Assembly: GCF_039539445.1 (NCBI RefSeq) | Contig: NZ_BAABDD010000041.1 | Span: forward strand, 1-34,349 | Length of the DNA: 34,349 bases | Origin: Salinactinospora qingdaonensis | GTDB lineage: Bacteria > Actinomycetota > Actinomycetes > Streptosporangiales > Streptosporangiaceae | Direction: 5' to 3' | In this document: in pieces, positions 15,126 through 22,846 of the stretch | Position numbering within the stretch: the stretch's first letter is position 1 | Layout: every line of letters starts with the position of its first letter | Made by a program: the position numbers and the translations under genes | The notes under the pieces: model-generated | Told to the model about the DNA's origin: nothing | Databases searched by the model: none | The model's input: only the letters and a program-made list of their open reading frames with translations

Positions 15126-15275
15126 TTCTGTTGTTGGGAAGGATGGCGAGGCGGGCGGTGCGCACACGCGGGTGAGCACCCGCAGGCTGGCGAGATCGCG
15201 CAGCGATCGAGGCACGAGCCGACGAAGAACACCTTCACAGCCCCCACAACCCAGCCGTCCGAAAAACAAGATCTA
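15123..15275 (-). mobile_element. MITE-like element, copy 2 (at serA stop codon, inverted)
   Basis: A 153-base unit flanked by TA (15123-15124 and 15274-15275). Its terminal repeats are imperfect (TAGTTCTGTTGTT against AAAAACAAGATCTA). It is the reverse complement of copy 1 at 13077-13228, with the shared 29-base core at 15191-15219. It lies between the serA stop and the serA terminator. No protein is encoded, so mobilisation would need a transposase elsewhere. Confidence 0.75.
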
Positions 15276-15314
15276 GCCACTCCCTCCCTCTACAGCCACA
15301 TAGCGAGAACAACC

Positions 15315-15360
15315 ACGGCGGCGCCGGTCCCGCGATCCAGCGGGGCCGGCGCCGCCGTTT
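15315..15360 (+). terminator. Terminator of serA
   Basis: Perfect 13-bp arms ACGGCGGCGCCGG (15315-15327) and CCGGCGCCGCCGT (15346-15358), followed by TT. Confidence 0.75.
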
Positions 15361-15451
15361 CGGCTGCCGGGGCTTCCGCAGTCCCCTCCCGAGCGCTTTT
15401 CTGAGACTCCCGCTTTTCTGTAGGGGACATTGGAGGCGGATGTCATTGGCT

Positions 15452-15485
15452 CTCGTGCCTCGATCGCTGCGCGATCTCGCCAGCC
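15452..15485 (+). repeat. Third copy of the MITE core
   Basis: The 28 bases 15452-15479 repeat the core of the two MITE-like elements (13132-13159 and the complement of 15191-15218) and are followed by the shared CAGCC. The core holds a small palindrome, GATCGC-TGC-GCGATC. No terminal repeats were found on either side, so this is a diverged fragment or an independent copy of the core. Confidence 0.7.
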
Positions 15486-15861
15486 CGGTGGGGTGCCGCC
15501 GGCTGTGCTCTTCGTCTGCTGTCGGCCGATGGTGTCGGCAGCAGACGCGAAAGCCTCCGACCCGGCGTGGCGAGATAGTTGGCCGTCCGATATTCTGTGG
15601 ACCTAGGAGTTCGACACTCGGTTACCTCACCGGGTTCTCTGTGCGGCGAACCGCCCCGCATTGATCTGCGGGGTAGCGGTAGCCGCCCTGCTCAAGCGGT
15701 TCCAGTTGAGTTCGCGCGGGACCTGTGCCGCGAACCGGTGCGCTACGGGCAGTTACGCCGGGTGCGGCATGGCCTATTCGCCGCAGCAGCGTTTGCCGTC
15801 GTTCTCCGCCCGATCCGCGTTCAGTTCGCCCCGGTACCGCCCGGCCCACAGGAGGACAGTT

Positions 15862-15978
15862 TTGTACGAAACCACAGAGCACCCCGCTCCCACGACATCC
15901 GACGCCCCCGACGAGGCCACCCGGGCACTCCAGCTCGCGCTGGACCGCCGGGACAACGGTGGCGCCTCGGGCCGTTAG
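15862..15978 (+). CDS. Possible 38-residue protein upstream of leuB
   Basis: A TTG at 15862 lies 6 bases after a perfect AGGAGG and opens 38 codons to TAG at 15976-15978. The peptide starts MYETTEHPAPTTSDAPDE, continues with a short amphipathic helix-like stretch (ATRALQLALDRRD), and ends NGGASGR. Third codon positions are mostly G or C, like real genes here. No family is recognised. It is acidic and Pro/Thr-rich at the start and has no membrane segment or cysteine. It could be a small protein or a translated leader for leuB 144 bases downstream. Confidence 0.5.
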   Translation: MYETTEHPAPTTSDAPDEATRALQLALDRRDNGGASGR

Positions 15979-16122
15979 GCTTGTCCTACTCCTGAACTCT
16001 CCCGCCAGGTCGCCCACGCTCGGGCCCGTGGGGAGAGGGCACCTCCGGCGCCCGGCAGGGCGCCATGAGGACAACCGACGCCTAGACCGACCGCACAGCA
16101 CCGAAGTAGAGGGTGGGCACCT

Positions 16123-17187
16123 ATGGCCGCTCGCACCGTGAAGTTGGCCGTCATCCCTGGTGACGGCATCGGCCCCGAAGTCGTCGCCGAAGGGCTGAAG
16201 GTCCTCTCCGCCGCCGGTGCGCCCGACGGCCTCACCTTCGCCCCCAGCGAGTACGAACTCGGCGCCAAGCGTTGGCACGCCACGGGCGAGACGCTGCCCG
16301 ACTCCGTCGAGCACGAGCTCAGCGAACACGACGCCATCTTCCTCGGTGCTGTGGGCGATCCCTCGGTGCCCAGCGGCATCCTGGAGCGCGGCCTGCTGCT
16401 GCGGCTGCGCTTCAACTTCTCGCACTACGTCAACCTGCGTCCCGTGCGGCTATACCCCGGCGTCAACACGCCACTGGCCGGAGTCGACACCGCCGACGTC
16501 GACATGCTCGTCGTCCGCGAGGGCACTGAAGGGCCCTACGCCGGCATGGGCGGCGTGCTGCGCAAAGGCACGCCCGCTGAGATCGCCACTCAGGACAGCG
16601 TCAACACCCGTTTCGGTGTCGAGCGTGTCGTGCGCTACGCCTTCGCCAAGGCCGCCCAGCGCCCGCGCAAGAAGCTCACCCTGGTGCACAAGGACAACGT
16701 CTTGACCTTCGCCGGTGAGCTGTGGCAGCGCGTCGTCGCCGAGGTCGGCACCGAGTACCCCCAGGTCTCGGTCGACTACTGCCACGTCGACGCCGCCACC
16801 ATGTTCTTCGTCACCCAGCCGGGGCGCTTTGACGTCGTCGTCACCGACAACCTCTTCGGCGACATCGTCACCGACCTCGGCGCCGCCATCGCCGGCGGCA
16901 TCGGTTTGGCCGCCAGCGGCAACGTCAACCCCGAACAGGACTTCCCCAGCATGTTCGAGCCGGTCCACGGTTCGGCCCCCGACATCGCAGGCCAGGGCAA
17001 GGCCGACCCGACCGCCACGATCCTGTCGGCAGGGATCATGCTGGATCACCTTGGCTACGCCGACGCCGCCGAACGGATCGAGCGTGCTGTCGGCGATGAT
17101 CTCCAGGCTCGGGCGAAGGAGGGGGTCGACCGCTCCACCGCCCGGATCGGCGACGACATCGCCCAGCGAGTAGCAGAGCAGGGCTGA
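16123..17187 (+). CDS. leuB: 3-isopropylmalate dehydrogenase
   Basis: NAD-dependent decarboxylating dehydrogenase, 354 residues. It acts on 3-isopropylmalate in leucine synthesis and, in organisms with citramalate synthase, on 3-methylmalate toward 2-ketobutyrate. Signatures: VIPGDGIGPEVV at the N-terminus, LLLRLRFNFSHYVNLRPVRLYPG, the basic/acidic catalytic set around DYCHVDAATM and TDNLFGDIVTDL, and the NAD loop FEPVHGSAPDIAGQGKADP. The ATG follows GAGGGTGGG. The presence of cimA 1.6 kb downstream supports a dual role. Confidence 0.95.
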   Translation: MAARTVKLAVIPGDGIGPEVVAEGLKVLSAAGAPDGLTFAPSEYELGAKRWHATGETLPDSVEHELSEHDAIFLGAVGDPSVPSGILERGLLLRLRFNFSHYVNLRPVRLYPGVNTPLAGVDTADVDMLVVREGTEGPYAGMGGVLRKGTPAEIATQDSVNTRFGVERVVRYAFAKAAQRPRKKLTLVHKDNVLTFAGELWQRVVAEVGTEYPQVSVDYCHVDAATMFFVTQPGRFDVVVTDNLFGDIVTDLGAAIAGGIGLAASGNVNPEQDFPSMFEPVHGSAPDIAGQGKADPTATILSAGIMLDHLGYADAAERIERAVGDDLQARAKEGVDRSTARIGDDIAQRVAEQG

Positions 17188-17247
17188 GCCACCCCCTCGG
17201 CCCTGCTGCCCCCGGCGCGGTCGAGGCACACGCGGAACACGATGTCG

Positions 17248-17276
17248 CAGCGGGCGCGCCTACGGCGCGCCCGCTG
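17248..17276 (+). terminator. Terminator of leuB
   Basis: Perfect 13-bp arms CAGCGGGCGCGCC (17248-17260) and GGCGCGCCCGCTG (17264-17276) with loop TAC, followed by TTGTGT. Confidence 0.75.
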
Positions 17277-17395
17277 TTGTGTCCCGATACCTCGGGTACT
17301 TTTCAGCGCTATGGCTCTAGGCGCGTCATTTCCGTCACACTGGATTTTGGGAGGGCAGCGTGTCGCCCACCCACGTACCCGAGAGGACCTCACCC

Positions 17396-18517
17396 ATGAA
17401 CAACAGCACCACCACAAGCGGGTTGACGTTCGACATCCAGCCCTCGACCAGCCGGAGGACCCCGCAGGACAGGGCGGAGTTGCTGGAGAACCCCGGGTTC
17501 GGCAGCGTGTTCACCGACCACATGGTCACGATTCGCTACAGCGAGGACAAGGGCTGGCACGACGCCCGCCTTGAGCCCTACGCACCGATCTCGCTGGACC
17601 CTGCCACGGCCGCCCTACACTACGCCCAAGAGATCTTTGAAGGGCTCAAGGCCTACCGCCACCCCGACGGCTCCGTCGCCTCCTTCCGTCCGGAGGCCAA
17701 CGCCGCCCGGTTCAACACCAGCGCGCGCCGACTAGCCATGCCCGAGCTCCCCGAAGAGCTGTTCCTCGGCGCCATCGAGACCCTGCTGGCCTACGACGAG
17801 GAGTGGGTGCCCACGCGGGAGGAGTACAGCCTCTACCTGCGGCCTTACATGTTCGCCACCGACATCGGGCTGGGCGTCAACCGCCCCTCCAGCACCTACC
17901 TGTTCCTGCTCATCGCCTCACCCTCGGGGGCCTACTTCTCCGGCGGCCTCAAGCCGGTGTCGGTCTGGCTCAGCGAGGACTACACGCGCGCCGCACCCGG
18001 CGGCACGGGGGCCGCCAAGTTCGCCGGTAACTACGCGGCGAGCTTCGTCGCCCAACGCCAAGCCGTCGAGAAGGGGTGCGATCAGGTCGTCTGGCTCGAC
18101 GCCACCGAGCACCGGTGGGTCGAGGAGATGGGCGGGATGAACCTGTTCTTCGTCTTCGGTTCCGGAGCCCAGACCCACATCCTCACCCCCGAGCTCACCG
18201 GCACGCTCCTTCCCGGCATCACGCGCGACTCCCTGCTCAAACTCGCTCCCGAGCTGGGAATCCCCACCGAGGAGGGCCGTATCTCCACCGAGCGCTGGCG
18301 CGAGGCCGCCCTGAGCGGGGAACTCACCGAAGTGTTCGCCTGCGGCACGGCGGCGGTCATCACCCCGGTGGGCGAGGTCAAGGGCACCGGCGGTGAGTTC
18401 CGCATCGGGGACGGCACCCCGGGGCCGGTGACCATGCGGTTGCGTGAAGAACTCGTCTCGCTACAGTACGGCACCCGCCCCGACAGCCATGGCTGGGTTC
18501 GCAAGCTGACTCCCTGA
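17396..18517 (+). CDS. ilvE: Branched-chain amino acid aminotransferase
   Basis: PLP-dependent fold-type IV aminotransferase, 373 residues. It performs the last step of Ile, Leu and Val synthesis with glutamate as donor. Signatures: FGSVFTDHMVTIRYSEDKGWHDARLEPYAPISLDPATAALHYAQEIFEGLKAYR in outline, the PLP Lys208 in AAKFAGNYAAS, WVEEMGGMNLFFV, and EVFACGTAAVITPV for the phosphate-binding loop. ATG 17396 is preferred (GAGAGG about 9 bases upstream). A GTG at 17360 in frame, also with a purine-rich stretch upstream, would add 12 residues. Confidence 0.96.
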   Translation: MNNSTTTSGLTFDIQPSTSRRTPQDRAELLENPGFGSVFTDHMVTIRYSEDKGWHDARLEPYAPISLDPATAALHYAQEIFEGLKAYRHPDGSVASFRPEANAARFNTSARRLAMPELPEELFLGAIETLLAYDEEWVPTREEYSLYLRPYMFATDIGLGVNRPSSTYLFLLIASPSGAYFSGGLKPVSVWLSEDYTRAAPGGTGAAKFAGNYAASFVAQRQAVEKGCDQVVWLDATEHRWVEEMGGMNLFFVFGSGAQTHILTPELTGTLLPGITRDSLLKLAPELGIPTEEGRISTERWREAALSGELTEVFACGTAAVITPVGEVKGTGGEFRIGDGTPGPVTMRLREELVSLQYGTRPDSHGWVRKLTP

Positions 18518-18538
18518 CTCCGCCTCGGCGCCACAGCC

Positions 18539-18590
18539 ACGACGTTTCGGGCGGGAGGCTCCCGATCGGCGTCCCGCCCGCGTCGTTTTT
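18539..18590 (+). terminator. Terminator of ilvE
   Basis: GGGCGGGA (18549-18556) pairs with TCCCGCCC (18572-18579); outer bases ACGAC/GTCGT extend the stem, and TTTTT follows at 18586-18590. Confidence 0.8.
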
Positions 18591-18674
18591 GCACGTTCAC
18601 AGACGCGCCACCGAGGTGGCGTCGACGTCGACGCCACCCACCACCGCTCACGCAACGTATGGCACACTAAGACT

Positions 18675-18716
18675 GTGCTGTCTCAACTGACGATTATTGT
18701 GAGGCGCGCCGGCTGA
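18675..18716 (+). CDS. cimA attenuator leader peptide (contains Leu, Leu, Ile-Ile-Val)
   Basis: A GTG at 18675 opens 13 codons, MLSQLTIIVRRAG, ending TGA 18714-18716. Five of 12 residues after the start are Leu, Ile or Val, with ATT-ATT-GTG consecutive. The stop codon lies in the loop of the first hairpin of the attenuator. There is no ribosome binding site, and a CACACT (18663-18668) 6 bases upstream could be the -10 box of a leaderless transcript, though no -35 was found. The design parallels the ilvB leader 9 kb upstream. Confidence 0.75.
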   Translation: MLSQLTIIVRRAG

Positions 18717-18768
18717 AAATGGGCCTTGCCGGCGCGCTGACCTCTCGTGTCCACGGGGGGTCTTTTTT
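18704..18768 (+). promoter_or_regulatory. cimA transcription attenuator
   Basis: First stem: GCGCGCCGGC (18704-18713) with GCCGGCGCGC (18728-18737), perfect 10 bp. Terminator: GACCTCTCGTG (18739-18749) with CACGGGGGGTC (18752-18762), fully paired if G-U is allowed, then TTTTTT (18763-18768). The first stem can be lengthened by GAGG (18701-18704) pairing with CCTC (18741-18744), which would break the terminator; this gives a plausible antiterminator. The left arm overlaps the last codons of the leader peptide. Confidence 0.75.
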
Positions 18769-18825
18769 ATTGGCCTGGCTGTGGCGCCACCGAAGCCGAC
18801 ACATCCGATTCTGGAGAGTTCACAC

Positions 18826-20415
18826 ATGACCGACGACAGTTTCCACGTCTTCGATACGACGCTGCGCGACGGGGCGCAACGTGAAGGCATCAACCTCAGG
18901 GTCACCGACAAACTCGCGATCGCGAAGCTGCTCGACGAATTCGGAGTGGGCTTCATCGAGGGTGGCTGGCCCGGCGCCAACCCCAAAGACACGGAGTTCT
19001 TCGAGCGGGCCCGCACCGAACTGGACCTGCGCCACGCCCAACTCACCGCCTTCGGCGCCACCCGCCGCGCTGGTGTCGCAGCCGCCGAGGACCCGCAGGT
19101 GGCCGCGCTGCGCGACTCCGGCGCGCCGGTGGTCACCCTCGTCGCCAAGAGCGACGACCGCCACGTCGAGCTGGCGCTGCGCACCTCCCTCGACGAGAAC
19201 ATCGCCATGATCGCCGACACCGTGGCCCACCTACGAGACAGCGGCCAGCGCGTCTTTCTCGACTGCGAGCACTTCTTCGACGGCTACCTGCACAACCCCG
19301 CCTACGCCACGCGCGTGGTCAGCGCCGCCGCCGAGGCCGGCGCCGACGTCGTCGTCCTGTGCGACACCAACGGCGGCATGCTGCCCGACGACATCACCCG
19401 CATCGTCGGCGAGGTCGCCCAGGCCACCGGGGCGCGGCTGGGGATGCACGCCCAAGACGACAGTGGATGCGCCGTGGCCAACACCCTGGCCGCCGTCAAC
19501 GCCGGCGCCACCCACGTGCAGTGCACCGCCAACGGCTACGGCGAACGTGTCGGCAACGCCAACCTGTTCGCTGTCGTTCCGGCTCTGGTACTCAAGCGCG
19601 ACATGGACGTGCTGCCCGAGGGGTGCCTACGCGAAATGACCCGCGTCTCCCAAGCCATCGCCGAGATCGTCAACATCGCCCCCAGCACCCATCAGCCCTA
19701 CGTCGGCGTCTCGGCGTTTGCCCACAAGGCCGGCCTGCACGCCTCAGCCATCAAGATCGACCCCGACCTGTACCAGCACACCGATCCCGCCCTCGTCGGC
19801 AACGACATGCGCATGCTTGTCTCCGACATGGCCGGCCGCGCCTCCATCGAGCTCAAGGCCCGGGAGCTGGGCTTCGACCTGTCCAACGACCGTGACCTGG
19901 TGGGCCGCATGGTCGAACGAGTCAAGGACCTGGAGTTGGCGGGCTACAGCTTCGAGGCCGCCGACGCCTCCCTGGAGCTGCTGCTGCGCGAGGAGTTGGG
20001 AGAGCCCGTGCGCTACTTCGACGTGGAGTCTTGGCGCGCCATAGTCGAACACCACAGCGACAACAGCCACCTCTCCGAAGCCACGGTCAAGCTCCACGTC
20101 AAAGGAGAGCGGGTCATCGCCTCAGCGGAGGGCAACGGTCCGGTCAACGCGCTCGACCGCGCGCTGCGCTCGGCGATGGAAGGGGTCTACACCGCGCTCG
20201 CCAACGTTCACCTGTCCGACTACAAGGTCCGCATCCTTGAGGGCTCCTCAGGCACCGCCGCCATAACGCGCGTGCTCATCGACTTCACCGACGGCCACAG
20301 CGATTGGACCACCGTCGGTGTCGGCGAGAACGTCATCGAGGCGTCCTGGATCGCTCTCCAACAGGCCATCACCTACGGCCTGCTGCGCCAGGGCTACCCG
20401 AGCCTCCAGGCCTAG
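18826..20415 (+). CDS. cimA: (R)-citramalate synthase
   Basis: A 529-residue member of the isopropylmalate/homocitrate synthase family, citramalate synthase type. It would condense pyruvate with acetyl-CoA to citramalate, the entry to threonine-independent 2-ketobutyrate and isoleucine. Visible: FDTTLRDGAQREGINL at the N-terminus, GGWPGANPKDTEFF, FLDCEHFFDGY, CDTNGGMLP, NGYGERVGNANL, KAGLHASAI, and a C-terminal allosteric LeuA-dimer domain from about residue 400. Length and the GWPGANPKD segment favour citramalate over isopropylmalate synthase. The metal motif usually written HxHND reads HAQDD here. ATG 18826 follows GGAGAG. The attenuator upstream ties expression to branched-chain amino acid supply. 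Confidence 0.92.
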   Translation: MTDDSFHVFDTTLRDGAQREGINLRVTDKLAIAKLLDEFGVGFIEGGWPGANPKDTEFFERARTELDLRHAQLTAFGATRRAGVAAAEDPQVAALRDSGAPVVTLVAKSDDRHVELALRTSLDENIAMIADTVAHLRDSGQRVFLDCEHFFDGYLHNPAYATRVVSAAAEAGADVVVLCDTNGGMLPDDITRIVGEVAQATGARLGMHAQDDSGCAVANTLAAVNAGATHVQCTANGYGERVGNANLFAVVPALVLKRDMDVLPEGCLREMTRVSQAIAEIVNIAPSTHQPYVGVSAFAHKAGLHASAIKIDPDLYQHTDPALVGNDMRMLVSDMAGRASIELKARELGFDLSNDRDLVGRMVERVKDLELAGYSFEAADASLELLLREELGEPVRYFDVESWRAIVEHHSDNSHLSEATVKLHVKGERVIASAEGNGPVNALDRALRSAMEGVYTALANVHLSDYKVRILEGSSGTAAITRVLIDFTDGHSDWTTVGVGENVIEASWIALQQAITYGLLRQGYPSLQA

Positions 20416-20690
20416 AGCCGGTGTGCGCCGCCCGCTCCACGTCCTGGGTACGGCCGTCTCCGCACCCGGAGCCTCAGCCTGACTCGTCGCCGCGCCGGCT
20501 GACCGTGGGCACCGGCCGTTCCACCGGTTCCGCCCACGCTGTTGCCAGGGCTCGCCCCGCCCGCCCCCGGGCAGAGGACACACAGATAACCATCCCTAAC
20601 CGGCAGTGACGACCCTCCCGAAGTGGGGGTAGGTAGAGAGGACGTGTCGCTCCACTACAGTAAGTTAAAATATAGCTACTATATGTACTT

Positions 20691-21701
20691 ATGGTTAAGG
20701 GTAAACGGAAGGGACGTGTGCTGCGAAGCACGCGCGCCTGGGGGACAGTGGTGGCCGGCGCAGTCGCGTTGGCCAGCATGGTCGCTGCGGCCACACCGCA
20801 CAACACCGAGGGCGAGGCCACCACTGCCGTCCCCGACTCCACGATGCGCCAGGCGACCGCCTCCCACGACACGTGTCTACCCACCGGGACAGCGGGACCG
20901 CGCGCGGCGCGGTTGCTGGGCCGCGGCAGCGGTGACCCCAACTCCCTCACCGCAACCGAGGCCGCCATCCTCGACACGCAACTACAAATGGCGACGCTGC
21001 ACCAGAGCCACGCTCCCGACGCCGAGCGCTCACCCCAGACGGTGCCCGTAGTTGTGCACGTGATCTCCGCTGCCGACGGGACCGGAGACCTCAGCGACGA
21101 CACCGTCGAACGCCAGATCGCCACCATGAACAAGGCGTACTCCGGCGGCTACCCCGGCGGCACCGACACCGACTTCAGGTTCTCCCTCACCCGCACCACG
21201 CGCACCGCCAACGACACCTGGTTCCACGACTTCCGGGCCAACGAGACCACGATCAAAGCCCAACTCCGCCACGGGGGCGCGGAGACCCTCAACCTCTACA
21301 TCACCAACCTGGGCCGCGCCCTGCTCGGCTACGCCACCTTCCCGCAGAGCTACAGCGAGCAGCCCACCGACGATGGCGTCGTCGTCGACTACCGCAGCGT
21401 CCCGGGCGGTTCACTGACCAACTACGACCTCGGCCACACCGCGACCCACGAGGTGGGGCACTGGCTCGGCCTGTTCCACACCTTCCAAAACGGCTGCCAC
21501 CCCCCGGGCGACTACGTCTCCGACACCCCCTACGAGCGCCACGGCGCCAGCGGGTGCCCCGCAGGCAAAGACACCTGCCTGCAACCCGGCGACGATCCCA
21601 TCCACAACTTCATGAACTACAGCGACGACGCCTGCATGTCGGAGTTCACCCAAGGACAGGCAGATCGCATGGCCAAGGCGTGGAAAGCCTTCCGAGCCTG
21701 A
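20691..21701 (+). CDS. Secreted zinc metalloprotease, M43 (pappalysin/cytophagalysin-like)
   Basis: A 336-residue putative exported protease. The N-terminus is basic (KGKRKGRVLRSTR), then hydrophobic (GTVVAGAVALASMVAAA). The zinc motif HEVGHWLGLFH is at 253-263, giving His253, Glu254, His257 and His263 as expected for metzincins. The Met-turn region NFMNYSDDACMSEFTQGQ follows, and paired cysteines fit M43 proteins. ATG 20691 has no ribosome binding site but follows TACTAT (20677-20682) by 8 bases, suggesting a leaderless transcript. GTG at 20718 with AAGGG just upstream is an alternative. Substrate is unknown. It appears to stand alone between cimA and trpS. Confidence 0.88.
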   Translation: MVKGKRKGRVLRSTRAWGTVVAGAVALASMVAAATPHNTEGEATTAVPDSTMRQATASHDTCLPTGTAGPRAARLLGRGSGDPNSLTATEAAILDTQLQMATLHQSHAPDAERSPQTVPVVVHVISAADGTGDLSDDTVERQIATMNKAYSGGYPGGTDTDFRFSLTRTTRTANDTWFHDFRANETTIKAQLRHGGAETLNLYITNLGRALLGYATFPQSYSEQPTDDGVVVDYRSVPGGSLTNYDLGHTATHEVGHWLGLFHTFQNGCHPPGDYVSDTPYERHGASGCPAGKDTCLQPGDDPIHNFMNYSDDACMSEFTQGQADRMAKAWKAFRA

Positions 21702-21790
21702 CACCACCGCCCGGTGCGGTTTCCCAGTGGTAACAGGGTGTCCGTCCCTGCGGCGCGACCACAGCGCTCAGGGGCGGCGCCCGACACCGA

Positions 21791-21796
21791 TAGGCT
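21791..21796 (+). promoter_or_regulatory. Putative -10 box of a leaderless trpS transcript
   Basis: TAGGCT (TANNNT) is followed by exactly 7 bases and the trpS ATG at 21804. No Shine-Dalgarno sequence is present. No clear -35 was found. Confidence 0.45.
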
Positions 21797-21803
21797 TAGG
21801 GCC

Positions 21804-22820
21804 ATGGCAGCGACCACGACCTACCTGACGGGGATTCAGACCTCGGGCACGCCCCACATCGGCAACTACATCGGGGCCATCAAACCCGCGCTCGCCGCGG
21901 CTCAGTCGACCGAGGACTACGACACCCTCTACTTCCTCGCCGACTACCACTCCCTGAACACGGTCAAGGACCCGGCTGAGCTACGCCACAACATCCGCTC
22001 GGTCGCCGCTACATGGCTCGCCTGCGGGCTCGACCCCCAGCGCACCATCCTCTACCGCCAGTCCCACATCCCCGAGGTCTTCGAGCTGGCCACCATCCTC
22101 TCCAGTGTCACTGCCAAGGGGCTGATGAACCGCGCCCACGCCTACAAAGCGGCGCGCGACCGCAACGAGGCCGCCGGCATAGCCGACCTCGACGCCGGCA
22201 TCAACATGGGCCTGTTCAACTACCCCGTCCTCATGGCCGCCGACATCCTCATCATGGAGAGCGACTACGTACCGGTGGGGCGCGACCAAGCCCAGCACAT
22301 CGAGTACACCGCCGACATCGCGGGCTCGTTCAACCACCTCTACGGCGACTCCTACAGCTTCCCCATCCCCCAGGGCAGCTACCCCGCCGGGGAGGCCAGC
22401 CTGCTCCCCGGCACCGACGGCCGCAAGATGAGCAAGTCCTACGACAACACCATTCCGCTGTTCCTGCCCGAGAACAAGCTCAAAAAGCTCATCCGCCGCA
22501 TCCCCACCGACAGCACGCCAGTGGAGGAACCCAAGGAGCCCGACACCTCCGTGCCGTTCCAGCTCCTCACCCAGTTCGCCGACGCCGACCGCCTCGCCCA
22601 GACCCGCAAGCGACTGGAGGCCGGCGGCATGGGCTGGGGAGAACTCAAAAACGAACTGTTCGAGGTCATCAACGCCGAGATCGCCCCCAAGCGCGAGCGC
22701 TATGAGGAACTCATGGCCAGCAGAGAGCTGGACGACATCCTCGCCGCCGGAGCCGAACGCGCTCGGCAGCGCTCCAGGCGCGTCATCGCCCAGGTCCGCG
22801 AGGCCATCGGTATCGCGTAA
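21804..22820 (+). CDS. trpS: Tryptophanyl-tRNA synthetase
   Basis: Class Ic aminoacyl-tRNA synthetase, 338 residues, charging tRNA(Trp). The HIGH motif appears as PHIGN in TGIQTSGTPHIGNYIGAI and KMSKS is intact in GRKMSKSYDN. QAQHIEYTADIAGSFN and LFNYPVLMAADILIMESDYVPVG are typical of the family. The sequence differs from the usual actinobacterial type (which begins near GIQPTAxxFHLGNYLGA) and looks more like a proteobacterial-type enzyme, so it may be a second TrpRS. The start is set by the putative leaderless promoter and the conserved N-terminus. It converges with the PucR-type gene 26 bases away. Confidence 0.95.
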   Translation: MAATTTYLTGIQTSGTPHIGNYIGAIKPALAAAQSTEDYDTLYFLADYHSLNTVKDPAELRHNIRSVAATWLACGLDPQRTILYRQSHIPEVFELATILSSVTAKGLMNRAHAYKAARDRNEAAGIADLDAGINMGLFNYPVLMAADILIMESDYVPVGRDQAQHIEYTADIAGSFNHLYGDSYSFPIPQGSYPAGEASLLPGTDGRKMSKSYDNTIPLFLPENKLKKLIRRIPTDSTPVEEPKEPDTSVPFQLLTQFADADRLAQTRKRLEAGGMGWGELKNELFEVINAEIAPKRERYEELMASRELDDILAAGAERARQRSRRVIAQVREAIGIA

Positions 22821-22846
22821 GCGGATGCCGAACAGTGCAGCGGTGC

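Larger units (their letters stand above)
15126..16122. other. Long serA-leuB spacer
   Basis: About 1 kb holding MITE copy 2, the serA terminator, the third core copy and a possible 38-residue gene (15862-15978). A hairpin CTCTCCC (15997-16003)/GGGAGAG (16031-16037) lies in the leuB leader. No leader peptide rich in branched-chain residues is seen before leuB. Confidence 0.5.
18518..18825. other. ilvE-cimA spacer
   Basis: This region contains the ilvE terminator, the cimA leader peptide, the attenuator and the cimA ribosome binding site (GGAGAG, 7 bases before ATG). No other feature is seen. Confidence 0.6.

Noticed and set aside
13527..15269. A 580-codon open frame on the minus strand
   Set aside because: It is the antisense of serA and shows no family signature.
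20474..21133. A 219-codon minus-strand frame across the cimA-protease gap
   Set aside because: It overlaps the signal peptide and N-terminal part of the M43 protease gene antisense and has no motif.
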